Shown: positions 8,865 to 17,564 of the stretch, piece after piece
Numbering within the stretch: position 1 is the first letter of the stretch
How the letters are laid out: each line of letters begins with the position of its first letter
Assembly (NCBI RefSeq): GCF_004793975.1
Contig: NZ_SRYB01000003.1
Location: 124,001 to 188,000 of the forward strand
DNA length: 64,000 nt
Origin: Lepagella muris
GTDB lineage: Bacteria > Bacteroidota > Bacteroidia > Bacteroidales > Muribaculaceae
Reading direction: 5' to 3'
The notes under the pieces: model-generated
Database searches by the model: none
What the model saw: only the letters and a program-made list of their open reading frames with translations
What the model was told of the DNA's origin: nothing
Position numbers and translations under genes: made by a program

Positions 8865-9716
8865 ATGAAACAGTTACTTTCCCTTTCGGCAATGATTGTA
8901 GCGTTGACAGCAAATGCCCAGATTGGCGTGTTTTCGCAGGTGCTTGACAAGGCTACCCCTGTCGATACCGCCCGCTATGCCGTGACCTATACACTTGATT
9001 ACACATGCCATCCGAAAGCGGATGTTAGATTTAATGATGTGCGCACGCTTCTGATTGGACGGCATAATGTCAAGGATTACAGTGATATAATTCACCATTA
9101 CGATTCTCTCGCAACAGAGCAATCTAAGCGGGGGGCGAATACTTTCTCGAATCCTCCAGGTTCCCCTTGGCAGTATGAAATAATGCTTTCCGACAGAGGT
9201 CGTCAGGCTGATATGAAATATAGGTTGCCGATTGGAATAGGGGTGTTGCATTATTCAGAACCGGTTCCGGTTATGCAGTGGGAATTTGCCGCTGACAGCA
9301 CACGGACCATTCTCGGTTTTGAATGTCAAATGGCAACCGTTGAATTTGCCGGACGAAAATATTCCGCGTGGTTCACAACAGAACTGCCATTGCCATACGG
9401 ACCATACAAATTCGGTGGACTTCCGGGGTTGATCTTGAAAATTGAAGATGCAGAAAAACAGTTTTTATGGGAAGCAACCGCATTCGAGAAGTCCGGATTG
9501 CCAATTGAAATCTATCAATACAACGATGAGAAAACTTGCTCACCGGAGGAAGCTGCCAAGACAATAGAACGATGCTACAAGACACCGAATGCATTTCTAT
9601 TAGGTGTGATAGGCGGAAAAGGACGGATATACATCACAGGCAAAGACGGTAAAACCCGCGATGCGTCAGAGATTGAAGATACACCTATACCTTATAAATC
9701 TCTTGAAATAAAATGA
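8865..9716 (+). CDS. GLPGLI family protein
   Basis: A 283-residue secreted protein of the GLPGLI family, named for its motif, here FGGLPGLILKIED near residue 185. It has a signal peptide (cleavage near ANAQ, residue 19). Other family landmarks are MQWEFAADSTRTILGFECQ and the YSAWFTTELPLPYGPYKFGG segment before the motif. Such proteins are Bacteroidota-specific, of unknown biochemical role, and are typically encoded beside large TonB-receptor-like proteins, as here. Its stop overlaps the next start by 4 bases (ATGA), so the two are translationally coupled. Confidence 0.88.
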   Translation: MKQLLSLSAMIVALTANAQIGVFSQVLDKATPVDTARYAVTYTLDYTCHPKADVRFNDVRTLLIGRHNVKDYSDIIHHYDSLATEQSKRGANTFSNPPGSPWQYEIMLSDRGRQADMKYRLPIGIGVLHYSEPVPVMQWEFAADSTRTILGFECQMATVEFAGRKYSAWFTTELPLPYGPYKFGGLPGLILKIEDAEKQFLWEATAFEKSGLPIEIYQYNDEKTCSPEEAAKTIERCYKTPNAFLLGVIGGKGRIYITGKDGKTRDASEIEDTPIPYKSLEIK

Positions 9717-10723
9717 AGACGCTTATATCCCTTACATTGCTTCTGATGTTGGTCGGCTGTTCGGCAAACGCACAGCCAACATCATCGGTTCAGACACTTG
9801 AATTTACAGGCGACAGCCTGCCGGCATTACGCCATATTACCGATATGAAAATATCCGGTGACACTCTATATTTCGTATATGAAACCGAAGATGGATTCGG
9901 ACAGCGGTTCCTCCGTAGTGCCGTCATTGACTATGAAAATGCAAAATTGAGTATCAGACCGGAAATAGGTAAACGCGAAGACGGCTATTATGTATCATAT
10001 ATGCCATATCCTTTCTTTGATGCTTCTGGAAATGTACATATTGTTAGTCAGGACGATGGCGAGATCTATGATTTATCAGACGGTAATGCTTTGACGCGTA
10101 CAAAGAAATATCTTGTAAGTGGCAACAGTACAGTTCCATTTCCTATGTCGCACTATTTACAGGATGTTTCAATGGTTTCACAGGATAACTATGTCTTTAT
10201 TGGTCGGGAACCTAATGATGGCTTACAATATGCAATGGCTGCTAACACGGCAAGTGAGAATGTGGATACAATTCGCAAGATTGCAATATCACCTGAATTG
10301 CAATCTTGGATGCCTAATGCCGGGAAGCTGACATACTCCGGCAAGCATAATCGTCTTGCATTTGCTTATCGTCTACATCCTGTAATTGAAATATTCGGTA
10401 TGGATGGAGAACTTGTGAAGCGAGTACAAATTGCAGCGGATACATTTGATCCCAAACTACTTGAAGAAGCTGATTTTGAAGATCTGACGCCATTGCATTT
10501 TGTAGATATTTCCGCCTCGTCTGATTATATCTATGCACTTTATTGGGGTTGCATGTACTCTGAAAGGGAAACAACCGTTCCTTGCATCTATAAAATAGAT
10601 TGGACCGGTAATGTCATAGCTAAAAGAGATCTAACAACATCTCCCATATATAAAATAGCAGTCACAGACGAGGACGGAATAATCGTTTGGAACGGAAAAT
10701 ATTATATCAATGTAGAACTATAA
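9713..10723 (+). CDS. BF3164-like lipoprotein, TolB-like six-bladed propeller
   Basis: A 336-residue lipoprotein. The signal sequence ends in the lipobox LLMLVGC (Cys at about residue 16). The rest shows repeated strand blocks spaced about 45-50 residues (SALPALRHITDM-type, SAVIDYEN, NVHIVSQDDGEIYDL, KHNRLAFAYRLHPVIEIF, DYIYALYWG, IYKIDWTGNVI), as in the BF3164/TolB-like propeller family. It is the last gene of the set that begins with the receptor at 6242. The function is unknown; a surface or periplasmic accessory role for the receptor is inferred from the operon. Confidence 0.8.
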   Translation: MKTLISLTLLLMLVGCSANAQPTSSVQTLEFTGDSLPALRHITDMKISGDTLYFVYETEDGFGQRFLRSAVIDYENAKLSIRPEIGKREDGYYVSYMPYPFFDASGNVHIVSQDDGEIYDLSDGNALTRTKKYLVSGNSTVPFPMSHYLQDVSMVSQDNYVFIGREPNDGLQYAMAANTASENVDTIRKIAISPELQSWMPNAGKLTYSGKHNRLAFAYRLHPVIEIFGMDGELVKRVQIAADTFDPKLLEEADFEDLTPLHFVDISASSDYIYALYWGCMYSERETTVPCIYKIDWTGNVIAKRDLTTSPIYKIAVTDEDGIIVWNGKYYINVEL

Positions 10724-10749
10724 TACAGCTAATCATACCAAACCCTGCG

Positions 10750-10775
10750 GCTCCCGATGTGAAAATGTCGGGAGC
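10750..10775 (+). terminator. Hairpin after the BF3164-like gene
   Basis: GCTCCCGA and TCGGGAGC form an 8-bp GC-rich stem with a 10-base loop, 27 bases after the stop at 10723. The following bases are only moderately T-rich, so it may be a weak terminator. Confidence 0.5.
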
Positions 10776-10829
10776 TGTTGTAAATAAACTAAATCCTTGC
10801 AGCCCTTATAAATCAAACATGCAGATGAT

Positions 10830-11162
10830 GTGGGATTCCCGATAGATTCCCTTAAGATTGAGTGGCGCAACAATACCGATTCGCGTGTTTTTTTCGGAGA
10901 ATGGTTTGAGATCCAGCGTAAAGAAAACGGGCTATGGAAAGAACTTTCGATAGATACAAAATACATGAATGACGGTCGTTGTGAGATTGTGTTCAATATG
11001 ATTGCATATATTCTCGAAGCATCCTCTACCTGCAATGATGTAGTTAAGCCGTGGTTTTATGGAAAGAATTTAGGACCAGGCATATATCGGTTGGCAAAGA
11101 CATTCAGTTTTGATAATAAGGAGGAGCAAGACACCGCATATATCGAATTTGAAATAAGATAA
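10830..11162 (+). pseudogene. Bacterial Ig-like domain protein, 5'-truncated
   Basis: 110 residues matching the C-terminal two thirds of the small bacterial Ig-like domain family found in Bacteroidota and Firmicutes (strand blocks DSLKIEWRNNTDSRVFFGEWFEIQR, then MIAYILEASSTCNDVVKPWF, then GPGIYRLAKTFSF). There is no signal peptide or N-terminal strand, the only in-frame start is a GTG, and a stop lies seven codons upstream of it. The gene has probably lost its 5' part, consistent with a second relic directly downstream. Expression as a short cytoplasmic protein cannot be excluded. Confidence 0.55.
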
Positions 11163-11164
11163 AG

Positions 11165-11443
11165 CTCCATATATACGATAATTATGAAAATGGTGTGGAG
11201 TATGTTGTCGGTATGCAGTCTGACGGTGAGTTTATCGCTGATTTTCCGTGGTCGTTATATGGGCAAAAAGCGAGAGTGGCAATCGTGGCTGTGAAGCCAT
11301 GTGATATTTACTGTTTGCCAATAAGTACCTTAAAGATGAAGATGGAGACCGAGCCGGAATGGAAAGAGCGTATAATGCGCACGACCGAGGCTATCTTCGG
11401 GTTTCTATATTTCCTTCAAAATCTTAGCCATTTTATTGTATAG
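11165..11443 (+). pseudogene. Crp/Fnr family regulator fragment
   Basis: The frame reads LHIYDNYENGVEYVVGMQSD, then GEFIADFPWSLYGQKARVAIVAVKPCDIY. This is the middle of the cyclic-nucleotide-binding-like domain of Crp/Fnr regulators as found in Bacteroidales. The N-terminal strands and the whole DNA-binding domain are missing, and no proper start exists (GTG at 11195). It is a dead fragment lying only a few bases after the truncated Ig-like gene. Confidence 0.6.
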
Positions 11444-11485
11444 TTTTAATATGGTTGGTTACTTGAGAAATAGTAATTTATTTCG

Positions 11486-13114
11486 ATGACGAAGAATTTT
11501 TTGATACATCTGATGCAGCCTTTCAGGAATTTCGGCATCAAATATAATATGTCAGAATCAATGAATACAGCGCAGCTCGTGAAACGCTGCCAAGCAGGAG
11601 ATAGAGATGCCTTTGGGCAACTCTACAGCCTCTATGCGCCTAATATGTTGAAGGTGATAGAGGCTATTGTTCATAATAACGACACGGCACAAGACGTTTT
11701 ACAAGACGGATTCATTATAGCATACTCTTCCATTGCAAGTCTCAACAAATCGGAGCGGTTTGAATCATGGCTGACTACTATAATGAGAAACCTGTCATTG
11801 CAATTATTGAGAGATGAGGCAAATCATATCTCAGTGCCAATGTCCGACACATCCTTTAACGACCTTTCCGAGAACGATGCAGCCGATGGCTACATATCGT
11901 GGGATGTACTGAGCAAAATCATCTACAAACTGCCGGAGGGATATGGTGAGGTTTTTCGTCTTGCTGTGTTGGATGGCTTGTCACACAAGGAGATAGGTGA
12001 GATGCTTGGCATAGCCCCTCATTCATCTTCTTCTCAACTGCATCATGCGAAAGCTATGTTGAGAAAACTTATAACCGAATACCGCACGGGTATTGATATT
12101 TTCAGCTTGGTTATTGTAGTGCTAACGATACTGTATGTATGGTTAGGGATTGATAGACACCCTTCCGCAGATCCTAAAAATCTGATTACAAAAGAAACGG
12201 ACAAGGATAATAACCATATACCCTCCACTCAAGAAATTGTCGAAAAGTTATCTGAAGATACAATTCCGCAAACCTCGATACTCAAGCAAATTATCGAAGC
12301 AACTCAACCGGAAGCAAAAGACAATATAACTTCAGTGATACTCCCAGACGACTCAACAGCAATAGTTTTGCCGAAAGATAGTGTGGACACGTATACTGTT
12401 CTTAATCTCCGAAAACATATTTTTGATAATTCAGGGCTATTGGCTGATAATAATATTTCGAAACAATCACATCGGGATGGCTGGAGTATCTCGATGTCAT
12501 ATACCGGGGATATGGGACAAAACGAAAGCAACCGTTATATGATTCCTTCTGATATACATCCTGATTTGCCCAGCGAAGACCCCGACATGATAGAAGTAAG
12601 GGAGCAATCCCGCCACTATATGCCTGTTGTAATCGGCTTATCGCTTAACAAATCTTTGTCAAGCAGATGGAGTCTTGAAACCGGCATGAGGTATTCATTC
12701 CTACGGAGTGACTTCTTACTCGAAAGTGAAATTAAAACTTCCGAAACCATACAGCGTATTCATTATATCGGCATACCGTTGAAATTCAACTATCGTATAT
12801 TCGGAAATCCCCACTTCTCCCTTTACGGTCAAGGAGGCGCAGCACTTGATATTCCAGTCAGAGCAACGCAGTCTGTCACGAAGTTTGAACAAGGTTGGAA
12901 TAAACCGATGACGGAAAGCCTGAATGTCTCAGCACCGATGCAATGGTCGGTAGAGGGCGGTCTGGGGTTGCAATATCATTTCACACCTTCGTTCAGTATC
13001 TATGCCGAGCCATCGTTGAGATACTATTTCAACCCCGGTACTGAAATCCGCACAATAAGGCAAGACAAACCGTTTGAGTTCACCATACCGATTGGATTAA
13101 GGTTGACATGGTAA
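11486..13114 (+). CDS. ECF sigma factor fused to a membrane helix and outer-membrane-type beta-barrel domain
   Basis: A 542-residue fusion. Residues about 29-112 are a sigma-70 region 2 (QLVKRCQAGDRDAFGQLY, DTAQDVLQDGFIIAY, ESWLTTIMRNLSLQLLRD) and 138-197 a region 4 (LPEGYGEVFRLAVLDGLSHK, EIGEMLGIAPHSSSSQLHHA). A single hydrophobic helix follows at 203-221 (IDIFSLVIVVLTILYVWLG). A polar, proline/serine-rich linker then runs to about 330, and the C-terminal 170 residues show alternating amphipathic strands ending in a terminal aromatic (GLRLTW), as in PorT/OmpA-type small barrels. The frame is continuous with no sign of a stop or repeat at the joint. M22 or M26 are alternative starts and fit the sigma domain better than residue 1. 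A membrane-tethered sigma factor is implied; whether the barrel enters the outer membrane is unknown. Confidence 0.8.
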   Translation: MTKNFLIHLMQPFRNFGIKYNMSESMNTAQLVKRCQAGDRDAFGQLYSLYAPNMLKVIEAIVHNNDTAQDVLQDGFIIAYSSIASLNKSERFESWLTTIMRNLSLQLLRDEANHISVPMSDTSFNDLSENDAADGYISWDVLSKIIYKLPEGYGEVFRLAVLDGLSHKEIGEMLGIAPHSSSSQLHHAKAMLRKLITEYRTGIDIFSLVIVVLTILYVWLGIDRHPSADPKNLITKETDKDNNHIPSTQEIVEKLSEDTIPQTSILKQIIEATQPEAKDNITSVILPDDSTAIVLPKDSVDTYTVLNLRKHIFDNSGLLADNNISKQSHRDGWSISMSYTGDMGQNESNRYMIPSDIHPDLPSEDPDMIEVREQSRHYMPVVIGLSLNKSLSSRWSLETGMRYSFLRSDFLLESEIKTSETIQRIHYIGIPLKFNYRIFGNPHFSLYGQGGAALDIPVRATQSVTKFEQGWNKPMTESLNVSAPMQWSVEGGLGLQYHFTPSFSIYAEPSLRYYFNPGTEIRTIRQDKPFEFTIPIGLRLTW

Positions 13115-13190
13115 GTAGTAATAAGGAATGGTTGATGCAGTCAATGGAGGGTAGTTTCATCTATATGGTGAAATTATCCCTCTCAAAGAT

Positions 13191-14258
13191 ATGTACCAAA
13201 TATCAGATTACATCCGAAATGGCATCCTCTTTGCCCGAAACATACTGTTTCCACAAGATAAAAAGCTGTCGCAGCTTATGATCTACGCAACCAACCGCTG
13301 TCAGTCGCGTTGTCTTCACTGCTCCATCTGGCAAAAGCCAAACGACACTCTTTCAAAAGATGAGATCGTGGCGATAATGCAGAGCCACTGCATAACAACC
13401 GATACAACTGTCGGTCTTGAGGGCGGCGAATTTGTGTTGCACCCGCAGGCAGCCGAGATATTGGAGTGGTTTCAGGCAAATCATCCCAACTACACCTTGC
13501 TGTCCAACTGCCTTGCTCCCGATAAAGTGATAGCGCTGACGCGACGTTACCGACCAAAGCACCTTTATGTATCGCTTGACGGCGATAAGGAGGCGTACAG
13601 GAAAATGCGCGGAGTTGATGGATACGACAAAGTGATGAAAGTCATAGAAGCCCTCAAGGATGATGTGCCAATATCGCTAATGTTCTGCCTTTCGCCGTTC
13701 AATAGCTTCAAGGATATGGAGTACACCATAGACATTGCGAACAAATACGGTATTGACATACGCATCGGCATCTATGGCACAATGGACTATTTCGACACCA
13801 CTGCATCTATGTTGACGACAATAGACACGGATTACCTGTCCGACATACCCGCAAACATTCACAGCACACAGGAGAACTACGATTTTGTTGTGCTGTATGA
13901 CCAGTGGCGTCGCGGCAATCTGCGCCTGCGGTGTCATTCAATAGGCAATTCGCTTGTGATTCATCCCGACGGCAATGTGCCCATCTGCCAGAATCTCGGA
14001 GTTACACTCGGAAATATCAAGGAAAAGACGCTTGATGAAATATTCAATTCCAAAGAAAGTGCAGCCCTGCAATGCCGCTACTCAAAGGAGTGTAACGGAT
14101 GTTGGATAAATTTCCATAGGAAATATGACATCATTCTTTTGCGCAATCTGGAAAAAGTATTGCCAAAGAGAGTGATAGAACTGTTCTACGGCAAATATCA
14201 GTGGAGCACTGACCGTCGCCAGACCTATCGCGAATATCTAAAGAATATCAGAAAATGA
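13191..14258 (+). CDS. Radical SAM/SPASM domain protein
   Basis: A 355-residue radical SAM enzyme. CQSRCLHC holds the cluster motif CxxxCxxC (C37, C41, C44); GLEGGEF follows as the SAM-binding glycine motif, and YVSLDGDKEAYRKMRGVDGY is the typical later strand. The C-terminal part carries a SPASM-like cysteine set (CHSIGNSLVIHPDGNVPICQ, then CRYSKECNGCW) for auxiliary Fe-S clusters. SPASM enzymes modify peptides, proteins or small molecules; no short precursor peptide gene was recognised beside it. It overlaps the next gene by 4 bases (ATGA), so the oxidoreductase and CotH-like proteins downstream probably act in the same pathway. Confidence 0.85.
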   Translation: MYQISDYIRNGILFARNILFPQDKKLSQLMIYATNRCQSRCLHCSIWQKPNDTLSKDEIVAIMQSHCITTDTTVGLEGGEFVLHPQAAEILEWFQANHPNYTLLSNCLAPDKVIALTRRYRPKHLYVSLDGDKEAYRKMRGVDGYDKVMKVIEALKDDVPISLMFCLSPFNSFKDMEYTIDIANKYGIDIRIGIYGTMDYFDTTASMLTTIDTDYLSDIPANIHSTQENYDFVVLYDQWRRGNLRLRCHSIGNSLVIHPDGNVPICQNLGVTLGNIKEKTLDEIFNSKESAALQCRYSKECNGCWINFHRKYDIILLRNLEKVLPKRVIELFYGKYQWSTDRRQTYREYLKNIRK

Positions 14259-15289
14259 ACGAATTGACTAATAAACTGATACGGCGCTGGAAGTCATACC
14301 GCAATCAGAAAATGTTACAATCACCATATTCTGCCCGATATGCCTTTGTTGGGGTGGGAAACCATGCTTTGCAAAACTTGTACCCGGTATTGCAATATCT
14401 TGGCATACGGCTCAAATATATATGCTGTAAGACTCCGGGGAAATTGCAGCAGGTTGAGCAACGGTTTAATGTGGCTGCAACAACTTCGTTAGACGATGTG
14501 TTGAATGACGATGAAGTGAAAGGCGTGTTCGTGTGTGTATCTCCTGAATCACACTTTCATATCTGCAAGCGCATAATCGAGGCTGGAAAGTATCTCTTTG
14601 TTGAAAAACCACCCTGCCAAACGATAACTGAGCTTGAATCACTTATCGGGTTGGATGTGAAACAAAAGGTGGTCGTGGGTATGCAAAAAAGATACTCGCC
14701 GTATATCCAAACTCTGAAAGAAAAGTTGAAAAGTCATGACATGATAAGTTATAATATGGTTTACCGTACCGGAGCTTACTCGGAAGGCAATCCATATACC
14801 GACCTGTTTATCCATGCGGTCGATCTTTCCGTATTCCTCTTTGGGAAAGTGGAGATAAGGGATTTCCAGCTTAGAGAGCGAAATGGAGCCGCCACTATAC
14901 AGATGTTGCTATCACACGGCAATGTCATGGGATTTATTGAACTGTCAACGGCCTTTTCGTGGTCCAATCCCGAAGAAAAACTGCGAATAAATACCACGGA
15001 GGGAGAATATCGGCTAATCGGGATGGAAAGGCTGTGCCATTATCCGCATCCTAAGAAATGTCTGGGTGTGCCGCTCGAAAAGATTGGTATTCACACTGTT
15101 TCAGAGCAAATTATCGCAGAAAGAAACAATTTTAATCCTTTATTGGTCAACAATCAGCTCTACTCACAAGGTTTTCTTTCGGAGATACAGGCTTTTGCCG
15201 AGTTTGTTGAATGTTCAGGCAAGAATTACTCACCTCTTTCAAATCTAAAGGAAACATATCGGATAATGGATGCTATTCAAAACGAATAA
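14255..15289 (+). CDS. Gfo/Idh/MocA family oxidoreductase
   Basis: A 344-residue NAD(P)-dependent oxidoreductase. A Rossmann start (YAFVGVGNHALQNLYPVLQ, about residues 29-47), KGVFVCVSPESHFHIC and the family motif EKP in LFVEKPPCQT are visible, with the alpha/beta substrate domain following (VVGMQKRYSPY, and the acidic/His pair in DLFIHAVDLSVFLFG). Family members act mostly on sugars, sugar nucleotides or cyclitols. Coupling to the radical SAM gene by ATGA suggests a shared biosynthetic or surface-modification route. The actual substrate is not predictable. Confidence 0.85.
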   Translation: MNELTNKLIRRWKSYRNQKMLQSPYSARYAFVGVGNHALQNLYPVLQYLGIRLKYICCKTPGKLQQVEQRFNVAATTSLDDVLNDDEVKGVFVCVSPESHFHICKRIIEAGKYLFVEKPPCQTITELESLIGLDVKQKVVVGMQKRYSPYIQTLKEKLKSHDMISYNMVYRTGAYSEGNPYTDLFIHAVDLSVFLFGKVEIRDFQLRERNGAATIQMLLSHGNVMGFIELSTAFSWSNPEEKLRINTTEGEYRLIGMERLCHYPHPKKCLGVPLEKIGIHTVSEQIIAERNNFNPLLVNNQLYSQGFLSEIQAFAEFVECSGKNYSPLSNLKETYRIMDAIQNE

Positions 15290-15357
15290 AAAAGAAAAAC
15301 GCTCCATGCAGTCTTTTCAACATTTTTTCATCAATAATAGAAAAGCCCATAAGTAAT

Positions 15358-16764
15358 ATGAGAATAATACCAATTTTTATCGCATCGCTGATGCTGGTGT
15401 CATGTGCCGATGATATTGAGGCGGCGGTGCCACCTTCAGCATCGCCGTCGTCTGTTTCCATATCAGGAACTCTGCCCGTAATGCACATTGAAACTGAAAA
15501 CCGTCAGCCTATAACATCCAAGACCGAATACCTTAATGCAACCTACTGGCTTGACCCCGTAGGGAATGATGCAATCGAGCCGCTGGGATCTGAATCCGGC
15601 CCATTGGACATGCAGATACGCGGACGGGGCCACTCGTCATGGAAAGGTGCGAAAAAACCTTACAAGATAAAGTTCGACAAGAAAACAGCGGTGATGGGTA
15701 TGTCTAAGAACAAGCATTTCGCATTGCTGAAGCCAACTGAAAACACTGTTGCCGGACTCAATCTCGGCAAACTGATGGATATGGCATGGACTCCGGATTT
15801 CCGTCCTGTCGAAGTTGTGCTTAACGGTGATTATATCGGTCTGTATTTCCTGACCGAGACAATACGCATAGATGAAAACCGTGTGAATATCTATGAGCAA
15901 CAGGACGGAGAAACAGATCAGACTCTGATAACCGGCGGTTGGCTCGTTGAGGTGGATAACTATCACGATGAATGTCAGATAACAATTCCGGAAAACAGCA
16001 GGTGGAATCTCACCTTGCGTTATCATTCACCGGAAAATCTGTCGGACTCCCAGTTGCAATGGCTTACCGGTGAGTTCAAGACCATCACATCTGCCATTTA
16101 CTCCCAAGATAAGACATCAGCCGAATGGGAAAAGTATATTGATGTGGAAAGTATGGCACGTTTCTTTATCGTGCAGGAAGTCATGGATAATCCGGATGGA
16201 TTTCACGGCAGTTTCTATCTCCATAAGGACTTGAAAGATGGAGCCAAATGGACTGCCGGTCCGATATGGGATCTTGTGTGTTACAACCGGGAGAAAACGG
16301 ATTACACATTCAAGATGAAAGTCCATTACGGCATTACACCGCATTGGATTGGCGAGATTATCAAATACGACAGTTTCTGCCAATCTGTTGCAGCTGTTTG
16401 GAATGAAGTCTATCCCGATAGGCTCTCGGAGATTTATGAAAAGATTGATGAGATTGTGCTACCTTTGGCCTCCGCATGGCAACACGATTGTGAACGATGG
16501 AATGAAGACCCGTCACAAACAGCACAGTTACGGGCAGACCGTATTAAAAACGCCTTGCGTCGAAATATCGACTGGTTCAACAATCATCTGCCTGTAAGTC
16601 CGTATGCTTCTATCAGGGATGTGACTACATCTGCCAACAGCCCGATTATAGTATATAATCTTCAAGGTATTTACATTGGCAAGTATGCAAATGAGTCGGA
16701 TGCTGTTTCAAACCTAAACAGTGGCATCTATATTATCAACAGGAAGAAAATCAAAATAGATTAG
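15358..16764 (+). CDS. CotH kinase family lipoprotein
   Basis: A 468-residue protein starting at the ATG at 15358; the open frame extends further upstream, but only this start gives a signal sequence with a lipobox (MRIIPIFIASLMLVSC). The CotH kinase landmarks are present: RGRGHSSWKGAKKPYKIKF, GMSKNKHFALLKP, VEVVLNGDYIGLYFLTE-type segment, then ARFFIVQEVMDNPDGFHGSF and GPIWDL(V) with the acidic metal-binding residue. CotH proteins are atypical secreted kinases that phosphorylate proteins in spore-forming bacteria; in Bacteroidales the targets are unknown. The C-terminal 60 residues look like a short Bacteroidales sorting-type tail (IVYNLQGIYIG). Confidence 0.85.
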   Translation: MRIIPIFIASLMLVSCADDIEAAVPPSASPSSVSISGTLPVMHIETENRQPITSKTEYLNATYWLDPVGNDAIEPLGSESGPLDMQIRGRGHSSWKGAKKPYKIKFDKKTAVMGMSKNKHFALLKPTENTVAGLNLGKLMDMAWTPDFRPVEVVLNGDYIGLYFLTETIRIDENRVNIYEQQDGETDQTLITGGWLVEVDNYHDECQITIPENSRWNLTLRYHSPENLSDSQLQWLTGEFKTITSAIYSQDKTSAEWEKYIDVESMARFFIVQEVMDNPDGFHGSFYLHKDLKDGAKWTAGPIWDLVCYNREKTDYTFKMKVHYGITPHWIGEIIKYDSFCQSVAAVWNEVYPDRLSEIYEKIDEIVLPLASAWQHDCERWNEDPSQTAQLRADRIKNALRRNIDWFNNHLPVSPYASIRDVTTSANSPIIVYNLQGIYIGKYANESDAVSNLNSGIYIINRKKIKID

Positions 16765-16767
16765 AGT

Positions 16768-17283
16768 ATGAAAAATATTATTTTACTACCAGCCTGCACA
16801 ATCATATTATTTGTATTGGCATCTTGTTCAACTATTGATGATATAGTGACAGCAACACCATATCTGCAAGAACTAAAAAACAGTGAATGTCTTTCATCAT
16901 TCTATGATACCGATAGTAGAAACGGCGATCAAGATAATACTGAACACGGTCTGTTTCAAATGTGGTATGGGGCGGATTTATCAACCGTGAGTTGTAAATT
17001 TTCATCATTGGAGTATCCCTGTGATTTTGAAAAAGTCAACATTAAGATATTGTTTTCCGACAACGCTTTGACCATCATAGAATACCCATCGTCAGACAAT
17101 GCGGATTGTCGTTGTCTGGTGGATGCGGAATTTACAATCAACAATCTTCCAAGTGGAGATTTTCTATTAAAAATCTATCGTGGAGATACATCAGGCAATT
17201 ATAATCCTGATAAGCCTACACTTGTAGGAAACGGAAGGTCAATCACGTCTGGTGAAATAATGAAAGTTAAGTATCCTTTTTAG
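16768..17283 (+). CDS. Hypothetical lipoprotein
   Basis: 171 residues with a lipoprotein signal (lipobox VLASC, Cys near residue 20). The mature part has several Cys residues and a strand pattern; the C-terminal segment (SGDFLLKIYRGDTSGNYNP) hints at a small beta-sandwich. It lies 3 bases behind the CotH gene and ends the radical SAM/oxidoreductase/CotH unit. I do not recognise a family. Its conserved position suggests it could be a partner or target of the CotH-like kinase, which is inference only. Confidence 0.7.
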   Translation: MKNIILLPACTIILFVLASCSTIDDIVTATPYLQELKNSECLSSFYDTDSRNGDQDNTEHGLFQMWYGADLSTVSCKFSSLEYPCDFEKVNIKILFSDNALTIIEYPSSDNADCRCLVDAEFTINNLPSGDFLLKIYRGDTSGNYNPDKPTLVGNGRSITSGEIMKVKYPF

Positions 17284-17374
17284 TTTAACGACATATATGC
17301 AATTCGCTCTTCCGGTATATCAGAACAAGACTAGAACCTGCCTACTTTTTAAGGCTGGTACAGTTTTTGAGAAT

Positions 17375-17528
17375 AAAATTAGGGGTTTCTGACAAAATTG
17401 AGTAATTAAATTTAGGGAGAGCGGTCAAGGTTAATGTAAAATGGGGGATGAAGGTCATATTTTACAAAGAAAATTTGGGGTAAACTGACAAATAATACAT
17501 GGTAAATTCTGGGGATATCGTCAAAGTT
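17375..17528 (+). repeat. Five degenerate ~33-bp direct repeats upstream of the ATPase gene
   Basis: Five copies of a pattern AAAWTnnGGGG-N5-7-(C/G)nGNCAAR start near 17375, 17409, 17438, 17471 and 17504, with G-runs at 17382, 17415, 17443, 17477 and 17511. The best pair shares TTnGGGGTnnnCTGACAAA. The last copy ends a few bases before the promoter at 17531. No gene is seen in 17284-17564. Confidence 0.45.
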
Positions 17529-17530
17529 GT

Positions 17531-17538
17531 TATCTTTG
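17531..17538 (+). promoter_or_regulatory. Promoter -7 box of the DUF4143 ATPase gene
   Basis: TATCTTTG matches TAnnTTTG and lies 26 bases before the ATG at 17565. It shows that the longer open frame beginning at 17499 does not reflect the true start. Confidence 0.65.
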
Positions 17539-17564
17539 CACTCGAAATCATATACTTAATCAAA

